Of a stretch of 30,109 nucleotides of DNA, positions 7,119 through 14,973 are shown piece by piece. The stretch's first letter is position 1; every line of letters begins with the position of its first letter. Origin of the DNA: CAZVWV01 sp964631745 (lineage in GTDB: Bacteria; Bdellovibrionota_C; UBA2361; JBGSMV01); NCBI GenBank assembly GCA_964631745.1, contig CAZVWV010000032.1, positions 1-30,109 of the forward strand, given 5' to 3'. The notes under the pieces were generated by a model. That model was not told the DNA's origin. It saw only the letters and a list, made by a program, of their open reading frames with translations, and made no database searches. A program made the position numbers and the translations under genes.

Positions 7119-7835
7119 ATGGGAAGAATTTTTGAAAAACGAAAAGATCGCATGTTCGCCCGCTGGGCGAAAAACGCCAAAGCCTTTACAAAGGTTGGGA
7201 AAGAGATCTCCATTGCCATCAAGTTAGGCGGCTCCGATCCGGGAGGAAACCCTCGTTTACGGGCCGCGATCCAAACCGCCCGAAGCCTTAATATGCCAAA
7301 AGACCGCATAGAGGCCGCCGTTAAGCGCGCCTCGGGCAAAGAGGAGGCGGACCTGCACGAGGTCTTTTATTCAGGTTACGCGCCGCACGGGGTAGCCTTG
7401 TTTATCACAACTGCCACAGACAATCCCACTAGGACGGTAGCCAATGTGCGCTCAATTTTAGGCAGTCATAACGGATCCATGTCGTCGGCTGGTGCGCTGG
7501 ATTATCTCTTCCGTCGCCTAGGAGTTTTTAAAGTCAAAGCGCCCGCCGGAGCGTTAGACGAGCTTGAGCTCGCGCTGATTGATTGCGGATTAGAAGAGAT
7601 GGAGCAGGTAGATGAGGATCTGCATATCTACGCAGACTTCAATCAATTCGGCGCCATGCAGCGTGAACTAGAGAACCGAAAGCTAGAAGTACTAAGCGCC
7701 GGAAGCGAACAGGTCCCCGCATCAACCGTACAGGTTACCCCAGAGCAAGAAAACGAAATTCGCGAGCTATTAGATGCCCTAGAAGAGGACGATGATGTGC
7801 AGCATGTTTTTCATAATATGCTAGAGGGTGTTTAA
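7119..7835 (+). CDS. yebC: YebC/PmpR (TACO1) family protein
   Basis: 238 residues, full length for the family. The N-terminus (MGRIFEKRKDRMFARWAKNA) and the block KLGGSDPGGNPRLRAAIQ, then NMPKDRIEAAVKRASG, are signature sequences; the middle has YSGYAPHGVALFI and TDNPTRTVANVRSIL, and the tail is acidic (ALEEDDDVQHVFHN). YebC proteins were first described as transcription regulators (PmpR); the mitochondrial relative TACO1 and newer bacterial work link them to translation, in particular difficult proline-rich stretches. It acts in the cytoplasm. The leader has a possible TTGATT/TATCCT promoter with 16-nt spacing (7064-7091) and no clear Shine-Dalgarno sequence. It converges with the next gene and their 3' ends overlap by 15 nt. 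Identification is certain; the mode of action is family knowledge. Confidence 0.96.
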   Translation: MGRIFEKRKDRMFARWAKNAKAFTKVGKEISIAIKLGGSDPGGNPRLRAAIQTARSLNMPKDRIEAAVKRASGKEEADLHEVFYSGYAPHGVALFITTATDNPTRTVANVRSILGSHNGSMSSAGALDYLFRRLGVFKVKAPAGALDELELALIDCGLEEMEQVDEDLHIYADFNQFGAMQRELENRKLEVLSAGSEQVPASTVQVTPEQENEIRELLDALEEDDDVQHVFHNMLEGV

Positions 7836-9734
7836 GAGCCAGCCTGACGCGAACCGGGGAGATTGGCGCTCCTGAACTCCGGCGACTATTTTGGCAATAC
7901 AACCAGTTGCGAGGGCGAGGCCGTCGGCGCGGCTTTGGCTTAAGAGAACCGGTGGCCCGCCTTCCCCGTTTCTATGGGAAGTGGCAGTGGCCTGAAGCAC
8001 ACATCTTTCAAGTGCAAGGCCCGCAGGCAGCAGCACCGCAACTTCGATTTGCGGCTCTCCAAGTAAAGTTTGTCCCTCGGCGCGCCCTTCAGCCGCTTGC
8101 ACAACCCGCGCTGTTGCGCGCATTCCACGAATTTTAGTTGGTTCAGGTATACTCGCTCCAAAATGTGTCTCCTGGGCAACTAAGTAGTCGATCACGGGCC
8201 TTGGGTCTTCTTTGGAGCCGGTTAGCTCTACTGCAATAATGTGACCATTGGGTAAAATAAATTTGCGGGTGCGCAAAGAGCCCACGACTTTATGAACGGC
8301 TAGATGACTTTTGTGTTGTTGGTTGTCAACTGGCCGATTTTCTATGGTGCCATTGCTGGCACTCCACGGGTCGTTTTCGTCGAAAGGATACTCTGTTAGC
8401 AGCGAAAAACCCGGGCCAACCGACATGGCAAGCAAGGCCGAGGGATTATCGAGTAACTGATTGAAACTATCATAACGTAACCGAAAGTTGAGCCCAAACA
8501 ACGCACCTGAACCAAAGGTTGCATCTGAGAAGAATATTCCAGCTAAATATGCGCAGCGCGCTTGATTGGGGCCCTGACCGCTCGGGTCAGCATCTGCCGA
8601 GAGCCAATTAAAATCCTTATTGATCCGGCGAGTATTTGGATCGAACTTACCGGACAGCAGATCATATGTTTGCCGATCGACCTGTCTGAGAATTTCGAGC
8701 CCTATCATACAATGTGTCTCCACGTCGGAGAGTAACTGCTCTTGATGTTCCAAATAAGCGCAGTGCTCAATGATGTCATCAAAAATATCGGGGTCTTGTA
8801 AGGCAGCGTAGCTCCGCCACATGCTAAATTTTAGAGCCGCCTCTAAGAAGTGCAGGCCATAGTCATCTGGACGCTGTTCTAGTAAGAGATTTAGTTCGAA
8901 GACTGCTTTTGTGCGTAACTTAAAGTCTGCGTCGCTCTCACCAAGACCGGCCAGGGCCAATACCGCCATGGCCTTATATTTTGCGGCATCTAGCTTGGGA
9001 TTAACGCGCTGTAGTTCGTTGCCGATCGCAATTTCGTTTCCGATTTGAGCAGGATTGCCGCTGAGCGTGGCCTGATCGGGCAGTCCCTCACAAAGCTCTT
9101 CAATCTTTGTATATCGCAAAACTGGATCGCTACCTCGGTGATCAATATCATCAACAATCAGTTGATGCTGATACTCAATCACGTGCATGGTGGCCCTGAG
9201 ATTAGATGGGTCACTCCTGAGAGCCTTTTCAAAGCTTTCTCCAGCTTGACGCGGACTGAAACAGGTTTCGCCATATGCCAGCAAATTACGCGCCGATCCA
9301 TTCTTAGCAAGTTCTTCAAACGCATCTCTAGCTAAATCGCGGCTCAGAGAGGCGCGCTTAAAAATGCTGTCGGGGAGCTCCCCCAAGGCATGCTCGATTC
9401 GGGCGATCTGAAACTCACACTCCTCAAGGGCTGCATTTTCGTTTGCGAAGAGTTTTCTTTTCTTCTCCCAGTCCGTGCGCTGGTTGAGTAGGTCATTCAC
9501 GAGCAACTGCGTTTGTGTTTGGGTATTGGAGGTGTCTGCTCCAAAAGCTGATCGAGGCGTAAAAGAAAAAGGCAGCGCCAGGAGCCCTAACAATTGATAA
9601 TGGCGCACGACAATAGCGCGACACCGGTCGCCAAAGCTGCCAGAAGCGGCGGTGGTTTTTGCATGGGAGCGGTCCCGAGAGATAACATCATTTTCAGGAT
9701 TAGACGTTACTGCTTTTTGGTTTAGTGCCACCAT
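7821..9734 (-). CDS. uncharacterised exported or membrane-anchored protein with TPR-like helices
   Basis: About 637 residues, not recognised. After a polar N-terminal stretch of about 40 residues there is one hydrophobic segment, HYQLLGLLALPFSF, then TPRSAFGAD, which reads like a signal peptide or anchor with an AxA-type site. The first two thirds of the mature part are helical and contain TPR-like pairs (AGESFEKALRSDPSNLRA; TKAVFELNLLLEQRPDDYGL). The last 170 residues are strand-rich (FILPNGHIIAVELTG, PQIEVAVLLPAGLALE). The frame reaches a TTG at 9752, but the ATG at 9734 is a better start; a GTG at 9608 would give an ordinary 24-residue signal peptide (VRHYQ...AFGA). No Shine-Dalgarno sequence is clear for any of them. 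It stands alone, converging on yebC with a 15-nt overlap of coding ends. Confidence 0.75.
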   Translation of the reverse strand: MVALNQKAVTSNPENDVISRDRSHAKTTAASGSFGDRCRAIVVRHYQLLGLLALPFSFTPRSAFGADTSNTQTQTQLLVNDLLNQRTDWEKKRKLFANENAALEECEFQIARIEHALGELPDSIFKRASLSRDLARDAFEELAKNGSARNLLAYGETCFSPRQAGESFEKALRSDPSNLRATMHVIEYQHQLIVDDIDHRGSDPVLRYTKIEELCEGLPDQATLSGNPAQIGNEIAIGNELQRVNPKLDAAKYKAMAVLALAGLGESDADFKLRTKAVFELNLLLEQRPDDYGLHFLEAALKFSMWRSYAALQDPDIFDDIIEHCAYLEHQEQLLSDVETHCMIGLEILRQVDRQTYDLLSGKFDPNTRRINKDFNWLSADADPSGQGPNQARCAYLAGIFFSDATFGSGALFGLNFRLRYDSFNQLLDNPSALLAMSVGPGFSLLTEYPFDENDPWSASNGTIENRPVDNQQHKSHLAVHKVVGSLRTRKFILPNGHIIAVELTGSKEDPRPVIDYLVAQETHFGASIPEPTKIRGMRATARVVQAAEGRAEGQTLLGEPQIEVAVLLPAGLALERCVLQATATSHRNGEGGPPVLLSQSRADGLALATGCIAKIVAGVQERQSPRFASGWLLNTL

Positions 9735-9889
9735 AGAAGGTTCAAAATTCAAGTTAAGAATGCGGAGGCGGTCGACCTAAGATTAGCACATAATCGGTAT
9801 CATGCGTGTCCGGTAGAAAGGTGGCGGTGATGCCGTAAGTTCTTGATTTAAAAAGGGAAAACAGGAATTTGTAGTTTCCGCGATTTGAA

Positions 9890-9971
9890 TTTAACCACGG
9901 AGAACACGGAGGTCACGGAGAGAGAAATTCTCAATATTTTCTCCGTGTTCCCCGTGGCCTCCGTGGTTAAA
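9890..9971. repeat. imperfect 32-bp palindrome built of CACGGAG units
   Basis: Arms 9890-9921 and 9940-9971 match at 27 of 32 positions with an 18-nt centre. Each arm starts with TTTAACCACGGAG and contains three 9-nt units ending in CACGGAG. The same kind of 'ACCACGGAG..ACACGGAG' sequence is, to my knowledge, a common intergenic repeat in many environmental bacterial genomes; only one copy lies in this window. No T-run follows on either strand, so it is not a standard terminator. Confidence 0.85.
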
Positions 9972-10024
9972 GACCCAAATTACAATGTCTTACCGGACAG
10001 CAGTGAATCGGTATAGTATTCATT

Positions 10025-10081
10025 GCAATCTAAAGATTACAATATTGGCTCATTAATGCTATCTATAGATTGCAATATTAG
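10025..10081. repeat. two 24-nt direct repeats, each a dyad (operator-like)
   Basis: Copies at 10025-10048 and 10058-10081 agree at 20 of 24 positions with a 33-bp period. Each is itself palindromic: the first, with flank, is ATTGCAATCT-AA-AGATTACAAT (one mismatch between arms), the second centres on ATCTATAGAT. Spacing and symmetry resemble paired binding sites for a dimeric regulator; no regulator is identified. Confidence 0.7.
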
Positions 10082-10192
10082 TTGATGGCCCCCACTCAAG
10101 GTGCCAAATTCGTCAGCCTTGCTATGGGGGGCCTGAATTAGAATATGGTAGTGTCTAATAGCCGGAGCCACTTTAACTAACCATTTAGGCAT
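10037..10192 (-). CDS. possible small protein (51 aa), low confidence
   Basis: A 51-codon frame whose upstream region is well formed: TTGACC (10244-10239), 17-nt spacer, TAAGAT (10221-10216), then GGAG seven nt before the ATG at 10192. The product starts MPKWLVKVAPAIRHYH and I do not recognise it; it is neutral to basic without signal peptide. A dyad TTGAC-N5-GTCAA (10230-10244) overlaps the -35 and could be an operator. Against it being coding: its 3' half coincides with a strong hairpin and one of the dyad repeats, so the transcript might instead be a small structured RNA. Confidence 0.3.
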   Translation of the reverse strand: MPKWLVKVAPAIRHYHILIQAPHSKADEFGTLSGGHQLILQSIDSINEPIL

Positions 10193-10215
10193 GAACGATC
10201 TCCAAAATCGCGGAT

Positions 10216-10244
10216 ATCTTAGGTTCTGATTGACGTGAGGTCAA
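10216..10244 (-). promoter_or_regulatory. sigma70-like promoter with overlapping dyad
   Basis: TTGACC, 17 nt, TAAGAT reading leftward. A perfect 5-bp inverted repeat TTGAC-N5-GTCAA (10230-10244) covers the -35 region. It would drive the 51-codon frame or a small RNA. Confidence 0.45.
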
Positions 10245-10379
10245 CTTAAAGGGGCGGGCACGAATACGATGGAGCGGGTGCGGCCGCCGCCGTCACCCAA
10301 TTCCAGCTATCTTTTGGCAAAAAACACTTAAGTGCCAGCCAGTGGCATCAGCTTGGGGTTGGGGTTAGGGCGGCCTAGT

Positions 10380-10408
10380 GTGACAGCTAGATAGTTCTAA
10401 AGTAATAT
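10380..10408 (+). promoter_or_regulatory. sigma70-like promoter of the antitoxin-like gene
   Basis: GTGACA (10380-10385), 17-nt spacer, TAATAT (10403-10408), then 7 nt to the ATG at 10416. No Shine-Dalgarno sequence; a leaderless transcript is predicted. Confidence 0.55.
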
Positions 10409-10415
10409 AGTTTAC

Positions 10416-10655
10416 ATGAAATCAAAAAAGGTCAGCTTTGACTTTAGCGATGTGCCCGAGATCGACGAAGGATTACGAATCGTATCGGTCAACGAGGGCA
10501 CCACTCAGAAAGCAATCGTAATAAAGGCGCTACGGGCGTATTTTGCGGACAAGGTTGAGAGCGACCTGCTGCTTAGGTTAGGCGGAAGCAGTTTTGTTGA
10601 GTGGGACAACAAAGAAGATGGCATCTATGACTCCCCTAAAAGGTCCAGAATCTGA
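10416..10655 (+). CDS. orphan ribbon-helix-helix antitoxin-like protein
   Basis: 79 residues. The N-terminal KKVSFDFSDVPEIDEGLRIV followed by GTTQKAIVIKALRAYF fits a ribbon-helix-helix (CopG/MetJ-like) DNA-binding fold: one strand for the operator, then two helices. The tail SSFVEWDNKEDGIYD resembles the toxin-binding C-termini of many type II antitoxins (EWDNxEDxxYD). These proteins dimerise, repress their own promoter and neutralise a partner toxin. No toxin gene follows: the 86 bp to the end of speA, on the opposite strand, hold no reading frame of useful size, and none precedes it. The ATG lies 7 nt after a TAATAT -10 box with no Shine-Dalgarno sequence. It may be a solitary regulator or the remnant of a broken module. 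The RHH assignment is by pattern, not by search. Confidence 0.65.
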   Translation: MKSKKVSFDFSDVPEIDEGLRIVSVNEGTTQKAIVIKALRAYFADKVESDLLLRLGGSSFVEWDNKEDGIYDSPKRSRI

Positions 10656-10741
10656 ATTTTGAGCAGATTATTCAAATGTTAACGGCTAGCCAAATTAATT
10701 TTGTTACCGTTACCATAGAGCAATAGCGAATCTGAGCTCTC

Positions 10742-12649
10742 TTATAGATCCAAATAAGTAGAACTATCCAAAGCTTCCTTAACACGTTTCTGAAGTTTGG
10801 CGCCCTGTTCGTGCGTTATCTGCCCCTCGCGGGCGCTGCGCTCGGTTGCTACCCTAAACTTTTCAACCAACTCAGGGGCGTCGTATTCCAGATACTCTAA
10901 GATTTCACGCACTGTATCACCTTCAACCAGATGGGTAAGCTCTATTCTTGTGCTGCCGTCTTGTTCAGCTTTTAGATCAACATGGATGGCGTGGGTGTCT
11001 CCGTAGAGGTTGTACAAGTCTCCTAAAACTTCCTGGTAAGCGCCCACCAGGAAAATCCCCAAATAGTACGGTTCGTTCTTTTTGAATGGGTGCAGATGCA
11101 CGTAGCTCTTAACATCGCGCAGATCGATAAAGTGATCGATGCGCCCTTCGTTGTCGCAACAGGCGTCAGCCAACGAGGCTTCACGGCTGGGGTGCTCGTT
11201 AAGCCGGTGGATAGGCGCAATCGGAAAAAGCTGATCGATGGCCCAAGAATCAGGCGTGCTTTGAAAAACGGAGAAGTTGCAAAAATATAGATCTCTGAAC
11301 TCATCGTTCAGACGTTGTAGATCTTCCGGAATCTGCCGCAGGTTTGCCGCTAGAGATTTAATCTTTGCGATAGTGAGCCAGATGGCTTTATCGGCATAGG
11401 CGCGTTCGATCAGATTCAGATCACCCTGATTAAATCGATCCAGCACGTCATCTTTGATGGCCAAGGCATCATTCAAAGTCTCGTGGCAGTTCTTGACCGA
11501 GAGGTCATTAAACATGGCGTAAATCTTATGGAGCACCTCGTGATCACTTACTGGCGCTTCAAGAAAGGTGCTGTTCCCAGGAGTCCAGGCTACATCCATC
11601 ACCTGCGTTATCAAAATAGCGTGGTGGGCGGTTAATGCGCGTCCGGATTCCGTGACAATATCAGGATGGGCCAACCCGGCTTCCGTGCAGGCGTGTCCCA
11701 CGGCGTCAATAACATCGCGCGCATACTCTTCGATGCTGTAATTCATGGAAGAGTCAGAGCTGGTGCGTGAACCATCATAATCCACACCCAATCCGCCGCC
11801 GGCGTCAAAAAAACAGAGCGAGGGTGCAAGCTTTGCGATCTCGGAGTACATGCGGCTGGCTTCGCGCAAGGCGCGCTTGATAGCTGCAATCGAAGTGATT
11901 TGGCTACCGATATGAAAATGCAAAAGCTTAAGCCAGTGTAGTTTTCCCTCTGATTTCAAGCGCTCAATCACGGCCACAATCTCAGGAATCGTAAGCCCGA
12001 ATTTGGCTTTATCCCCGGATGAGTCTTCCCAATGGCCGCTGCCTTTCGATGAGGGCTTCATGCGGATTCCTATTTCGGCCTCAACCCCGACCTTGGCGGA
12101 TTGCTCTAGGATCTGATTGAGCTCATAGAACTGCTCAATTATCACGATAGCGCGGCGGCCAATTTTCCGGCCCATCAGCGCTAGCTCTATATATTCGTCG
12201 TCTTTATAGCCGTTACACAGCAATAGACCGCCCGGGTTATCATGAATGGCGAGCACGGCTATTAGTTCCGGCTTTGAACCGACTTCAAGCCCCAGATTTG
12301 TATCCCGACCGGCAAGCCGTATGGTATCGACCACATGGCGCTGTTGATTGACCTTGATAGGGAACACGCCTTTATAGGTACCGCCGTAGTTTGACTCGCT
12401 GATGGCGGTCGAGAACGCCTTGGCGAAGCGGCTGACCCGGTTTCTCAGGATTCCATCAAAGCGGATCAAAACCGGCGGCTTAATGCCGCGCTCAACCAGG
12501 GATTGAACCAGCTTGTGCAGGTCTACTTCGAGCCCATTACGTTCTGGGCGCACGGCGATATTACCCTGGCTGTTGACGTGGAAGTACCCATCGCCCCAGT
12601 TTGCAATATTATACAGCTCGCGACTTTTGTTTAGACTCCATGCTTCCAT
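10742..12649 (-). CDS. speA: biosynthetic arginine decarboxylase
   Basis: 635 residues, close to the usual length of SpeA (about 630-660). It is a PLP enzyme of the alanine-racemase fold that converts arginine to agmatine, the first step of the agmatine route to putrescine. Seen: the PLP lysine K99 in VFPIKVNQQ; the phosphate/PLP-binding GGGLGVDYDGS; HFHIGSQI; ESGRALTAHHA; and the C-terminal catalytic-cysteine region DACCDNEGRID (about residue 497). The start is typical (NIANWGDGYFHVNSQG). It is cytoplasmic (a periplasmic form carries a signal peptide, absent here). A TTGAGC/TATAAA promoter ends only 10 nt before the ATG, leaving a leader of a few nt without Shine-Dalgarno sequence. It diverges from the Liv operon across 170 bp. 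No agmatinase or agmatine deiminase gene lies in this window. Confidence 0.97.
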   Translation of the reverse strand: MEAWSLNKSRELYNIANWGDGYFHVNSQGNIAVRPERNGLEVDLHKLVQSLVERGIKPPVLIRFDGILRNRVSRFAKAFSTAISESNYGGTYKGVFPIKVNQQRHVVDTIRLAGRDTNLGLEVGSKPELIAVLAIHDNPGGLLLCNGYKDDEYIELALMGRKIGRRAIVIIEQFYELNQILEQSAKVGVEAEIGIRMKPSSKGSGHWEDSSGDKAKFGLTIPEIVAVIERLKSEGKLHWLKLLHFHIGSQITSIAAIKRALREASRMYSEIAKLAPSLCFFDAGGGLGVDYDGSRTSSDSSMNYSIEEYARDVIDAVGHACTEAGLAHPDIVTESGRALTAHHAILITQVMDVAWTPGNSTFLEAPVSDHEVLHKIYAMFNDLSVKNCHETLNDALAIKDDVLDRFNQGDLNLIERAYADKAIWLTIAKIKSLAANLRQIPEDLQRLNDEFRDLYFCNFSVFQSTPDSWAIDQLFPIAPIHRLNEHPSREASLADACCDNEGRIDHFIDLRDVKSYVHLHPFKKNEPYYLGIFLVGAYQEVLGDLYNLYGDTHAIHVDLKAEQDGSTRIELTHLVEGDTVREILEYLEYDAPELVEKFRVATERSAREGQITHEQGAKLQKRVKEALDSSTYLDL

Positions 12650-12659
12650 CTAGCAGCAA

Positions 12660-12688
12660 TTTATAAGGCATAATGACTTAGAGCTCAA
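12660..12688 (-). promoter_or_regulatory. sigma70-like promoter of speA
   Basis: Minus strand TTGAGC (12688-12683), 17-nt spacer, TATAAA (12665-12660), 10 nt before the start codon. Confidence 0.5.
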
Positions 12689-12819
12689 TAGGCGGGAGAC
12701 AGATAAAAGCGAGCCGGTTCCGGATTCCGCAAATGGGGCAACCTTTACAGTTAGGTGAGAACGCGGCAAGATTGACTGGTCTGCTATCACCTGTTTGATT
12801 AGATTAAGGCGCCATTCCT

Positions 12820-14004
12820 ATGAGAATCCTATTTTCCATCTGCTCCCTTTTATTTCTGACCGCTTTCACGGCTCTGGCCGACTCCGATGTTATCAAACTA
12901 GTCAGTAGTTTCCCGCGCACGGGAAGTTCCAACGCTCAAACAAGTTCATTAGTGAACGGCATACGACTCGCTATTGAAGAAGCGGGGAACAAGGTCGGGA
13001 ATTTCAAAATTGAGCTTTTGGATTGGGACGACGCCTCGCCGGAGCGTGGCAATTGGGACCCGGCGCTCGAGGCACAGAATGCCGATAAAGCCGTGAAGGA
13101 CCCAGATGTGATGGCGTACATCGGACCATACAACTCCGGGGCGGCCAAGATCTCTATGCCCAAACTAAATCAGGCCGGTTTGGTGCAGATTAGCCCCGCG
13201 GCTACTTGGCCAGGGCTCACAAAACCTGGCACCGGAGAGCCCAACGAACCCCGCATCTATCAGCCAACCGGAAAGCCGTCATTTTTCAGGGTCGTTCCAG
13301 CCGATGATATTCAGGGCCAAGTAGCGGCCAAATGGTCAGTCGAGCTCGGAGCCAAACGCGTGTTTCTTACCCATGATGGCGAACTTTACGGGAAAGGTAT
13401 CGCCTCAGTTTATAAAAAGACCGCGCCCACTGTGGGCTTGAATATTGTTGGCATTGAGCAGATTGATCCCAAAGCTTCGAACTATAGATCGCTGGCGACA
13501 AAGATCCGCCAAACCAATCCGGACTTGGTGTTTTTTGGGGGTCTGACGCAGACCAATGCCGGGCAGTTTGTAAAAGACCTGCGTTCGTCGGGCTACCTCG
13601 GAAAAGTCATGGTGCCGGATGGTTGCTTCGAAACTGCCTTTATTGAATCTGCAGGGGCGACAAACTTAGAAGGGAATACGTTTATTACTTTTGGTGGCCT
13701 GCCAGGTAGCCAGCTTACGGGGAGGGGCAAGACTTTTTATGAGAACTATAAGAAACGCTTCAATGCTGAGCCCGAGGCTTACGCGGTGTATGGCTACGAG
13801 GCCGGGAAAGTTGCCTTAACTGCCATCACCCGCGCTGGCAAGAAAGATCGGGCCGAAATTCTAAAGGCTGTCTCGGAAACAGCGAATGTCGGCGGCGCAC
13901 TTGGCGATTGGTCCTTCGATAAAAACGGGGACACGAGTTTGGTCGTCATGAGCGGTAACACTGTTAAGGGCGGTAAATTCGAGTTTGTGAAGATCTTAGG
14001 CTAA
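12820..14004 (+). CDS. livK: branched-chain amino acid ABC transporter, periplasmic binding protein
   Basis: 394 residues with a clear signal peptide (MRILFSICSLLFLTAFTALA, cleavage predicted before D21). The mature part is a type I periplasmic binding fold of the Leu/Ile/Val family (PF13458): opening strand IKLVSSFPRTGSS, NGIRLAIEEAG, VMAYIGPYNSGAAK, the SPAATWPGLT loop, FFRVVPADDIQGQVAAKW, RVFLTHDGELYGKG, and AVYGYEAGKVAL near the C-terminus. It captures an amino acid or related amide in the periplasm and delivers it to LivHM. The true ligand cannot be read from sequence; family members also bind urea, aromatic compounds or short amides. A promoter may lie around TTGACT (12772) with a weak -10; the Shine-Dalgarno sequence is weak. 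It is the first gene of livKHMGF and divergent to speA. Confidence 0.95.
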   Translation: MRILFSICSLLFLTAFTALADSDVIKLVSSFPRTGSSNAQTSSLVNGIRLAIEEAGNKVGNFKIELLDWDDASPERGNWDPALEAQNADKAVKDPDVMAYIGPYNSGAAKISMPKLNQAGLVQISPAATWPGLTKPGTGEPNEPRIYQPTGKPSFFRVVPADDIQGQVAAKWSVELGAKRVFLTHDGELYGKGIASVYKKTAPTVGLNIVGIEQIDPKASNYRSLATKIRQTNPDLVFFGGLTQTNAGQFVKDLRSSGYLGKVMVPDGCFETAFIESAGATNLEGNTFITFGGLPGSQLTGRGKTFYENYKKRFNAEPEAYAVYGYEAGKVALTAITRAGKKDRAEILKAVSETANVGGALGDWSFDKNGDTSLVVMSGNTVKGGKFEFVKILG

Positions 14005-14010
14005 TTTGAA

Positions 14011-14973
14011 ATGTCCGATTCGGAGCTACTTCTTCAGCAGTTGATCACGGGCCTCTCTAACGGAATGATCATCGCTCTGATCGCGCTCGGTTACACCCTG
14101 GTTTACGGAATCGTAGAGCTTATTAACTTTGCACACGGTGACCTGGTGATGTTGGGGGCCTTTTTGGCACTGACATTGCTGGGGTTGTTAGGCGTTGATC
14201 CGGCTCATTTAAGCACCCTTGGCCTTCTGGGCGTACTGCTAATTCTGTTTGCGGGGGTGCCTGCCTTTTGCGCCGGGCTGAACGTCTTAGTGGATAGGTT
14301 CGCCTACAAACCGCTGCGGGGCGCTTCAAAGCTTTCGGCGCTTGTCTCTGCCATCGGAGTTTCGTTTATCTTTATTAATATCGGTCTTTTCTGGGGCGGC
14401 CTTCCAATGCAGGTTTTTGGCGGCGGCGTTGCCGCAGCTTCTCCTAAAGATTTTCCTGCCCTGCTTGGCGCCAGTAATTTATTGGGCGATTCTGTAATTC
14501 AATTCACACCAAGAGATTTAATTGTGTTTCTGATAACGGTTCCAAGTATGCTGGTGCTAACCTGGTGGGTAAAGTTTACCTCACAAGGAAAGGCCATGCG
14601 CGCCGTAGCGCAGGACCCGCTGGCGGCACAGCTAATGGGAATCAATGTAAACCGAGTCGTGAGTCTCTGCTTCGCAGTTGGAGGAATGCTGGGCGGCGTG
14701 GCCGCTGTAGTGTACGCGCTCTATAACAATTCAGTCTCGTTTCAGATGGGGTATCGCATCGGAATGGATGCATTCACCGCGGCAGTTCTGGGCGGCATCG
14801 GAAACTTGCCCGGCGCGGTGCTGGGCGGACTCATCATCGGAGTCTTTCGCGCATTAAGTGATCAATACGTGGCAACCATGTGGACCAATGCCGTGGTGTT
14901 TGGGGTCTTGATAGTAGTACTGGTCTTTAGGCCCTCTGGTCTTTTGGGCGCGCGACTCAGGGAGAAGGTGTGA
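14011..14973 (+). CDS. livH: branched-chain amino acid ABC transporter permease LivH
   Basis: 320 residues, inner membrane. The N-terminal segment LLQQLITGLSNGMIIALIALGYTLVYGIVELINFAHGD split across residues 7-44 is diagnostic of LivH: GMIIALIALGYTLVYG, then INFAHGDLVMLGA. Later come GKAMRAVAQDPLAAQLMGIN (the coupling helix that meets the ATPases) and DAFTAAVLGGIGNLPGAVLGG. About eight membrane segments. It pairs with LivM to form the channel. It starts 6 nt after livK. A loop around residues 130-160 (GGGVAAASPKDFP) is periplasmic by prediction. Nothing unusual in length. Confidence 0.95.
   Translation: MSDSELLLQQLITGLSNGMIIALIALGYTLVYGIVELINFAHGDLVMLGAFLALTLLGLLGVDPAHLSTLGLLGVLLILFAGVPAFCAGLNVLVDRFAYKPLRGASKLSALVSAIGVSFIFINIGLFWGGLPMQVFGGGVAAASPKDFPALLGASNLLGDSVIQFTPRDLIVFLITVPSMLVLTWWVKFTSQGKAMRAVAQDPLAAQLMGINVNRVVSLCFAVGGMLGGVAAVVYALYNNSVSFQMGYRIGMDAFTAAVLGGIGNLPGAVLGGLIIGVFRALSDQYVATMWTNAVVFGVLIVVLVFRPSGLLGARLREKV

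Larger units (their letters stand above)
9753..10415. other. 663-bp gap rich in dyads and repeats
   Basis: No confidently coding gene. It holds a 32-bp imperfect palindrome with CACGGAG tandem units (9890-9971), two related 24-nt dyads (10025-10048, 10058-10081), a C/G-rich hairpin (10087-10133), a possible 51-codon minus-strand gene with promoter and Shine-Dalgarno sequence (10037-10192), and the promoter of the next gene (10380-10408). The stretch 9753-9889 shows nothing I can name. Confidence 0.7.

Noticed and set aside
10681..10741. GGTAACGGTAAC tandem hexamer and AAATTAATTT palindrome after the RHH gene
   Set aside because: Short, without T-run or second copy; not enough to call a terminator or site.
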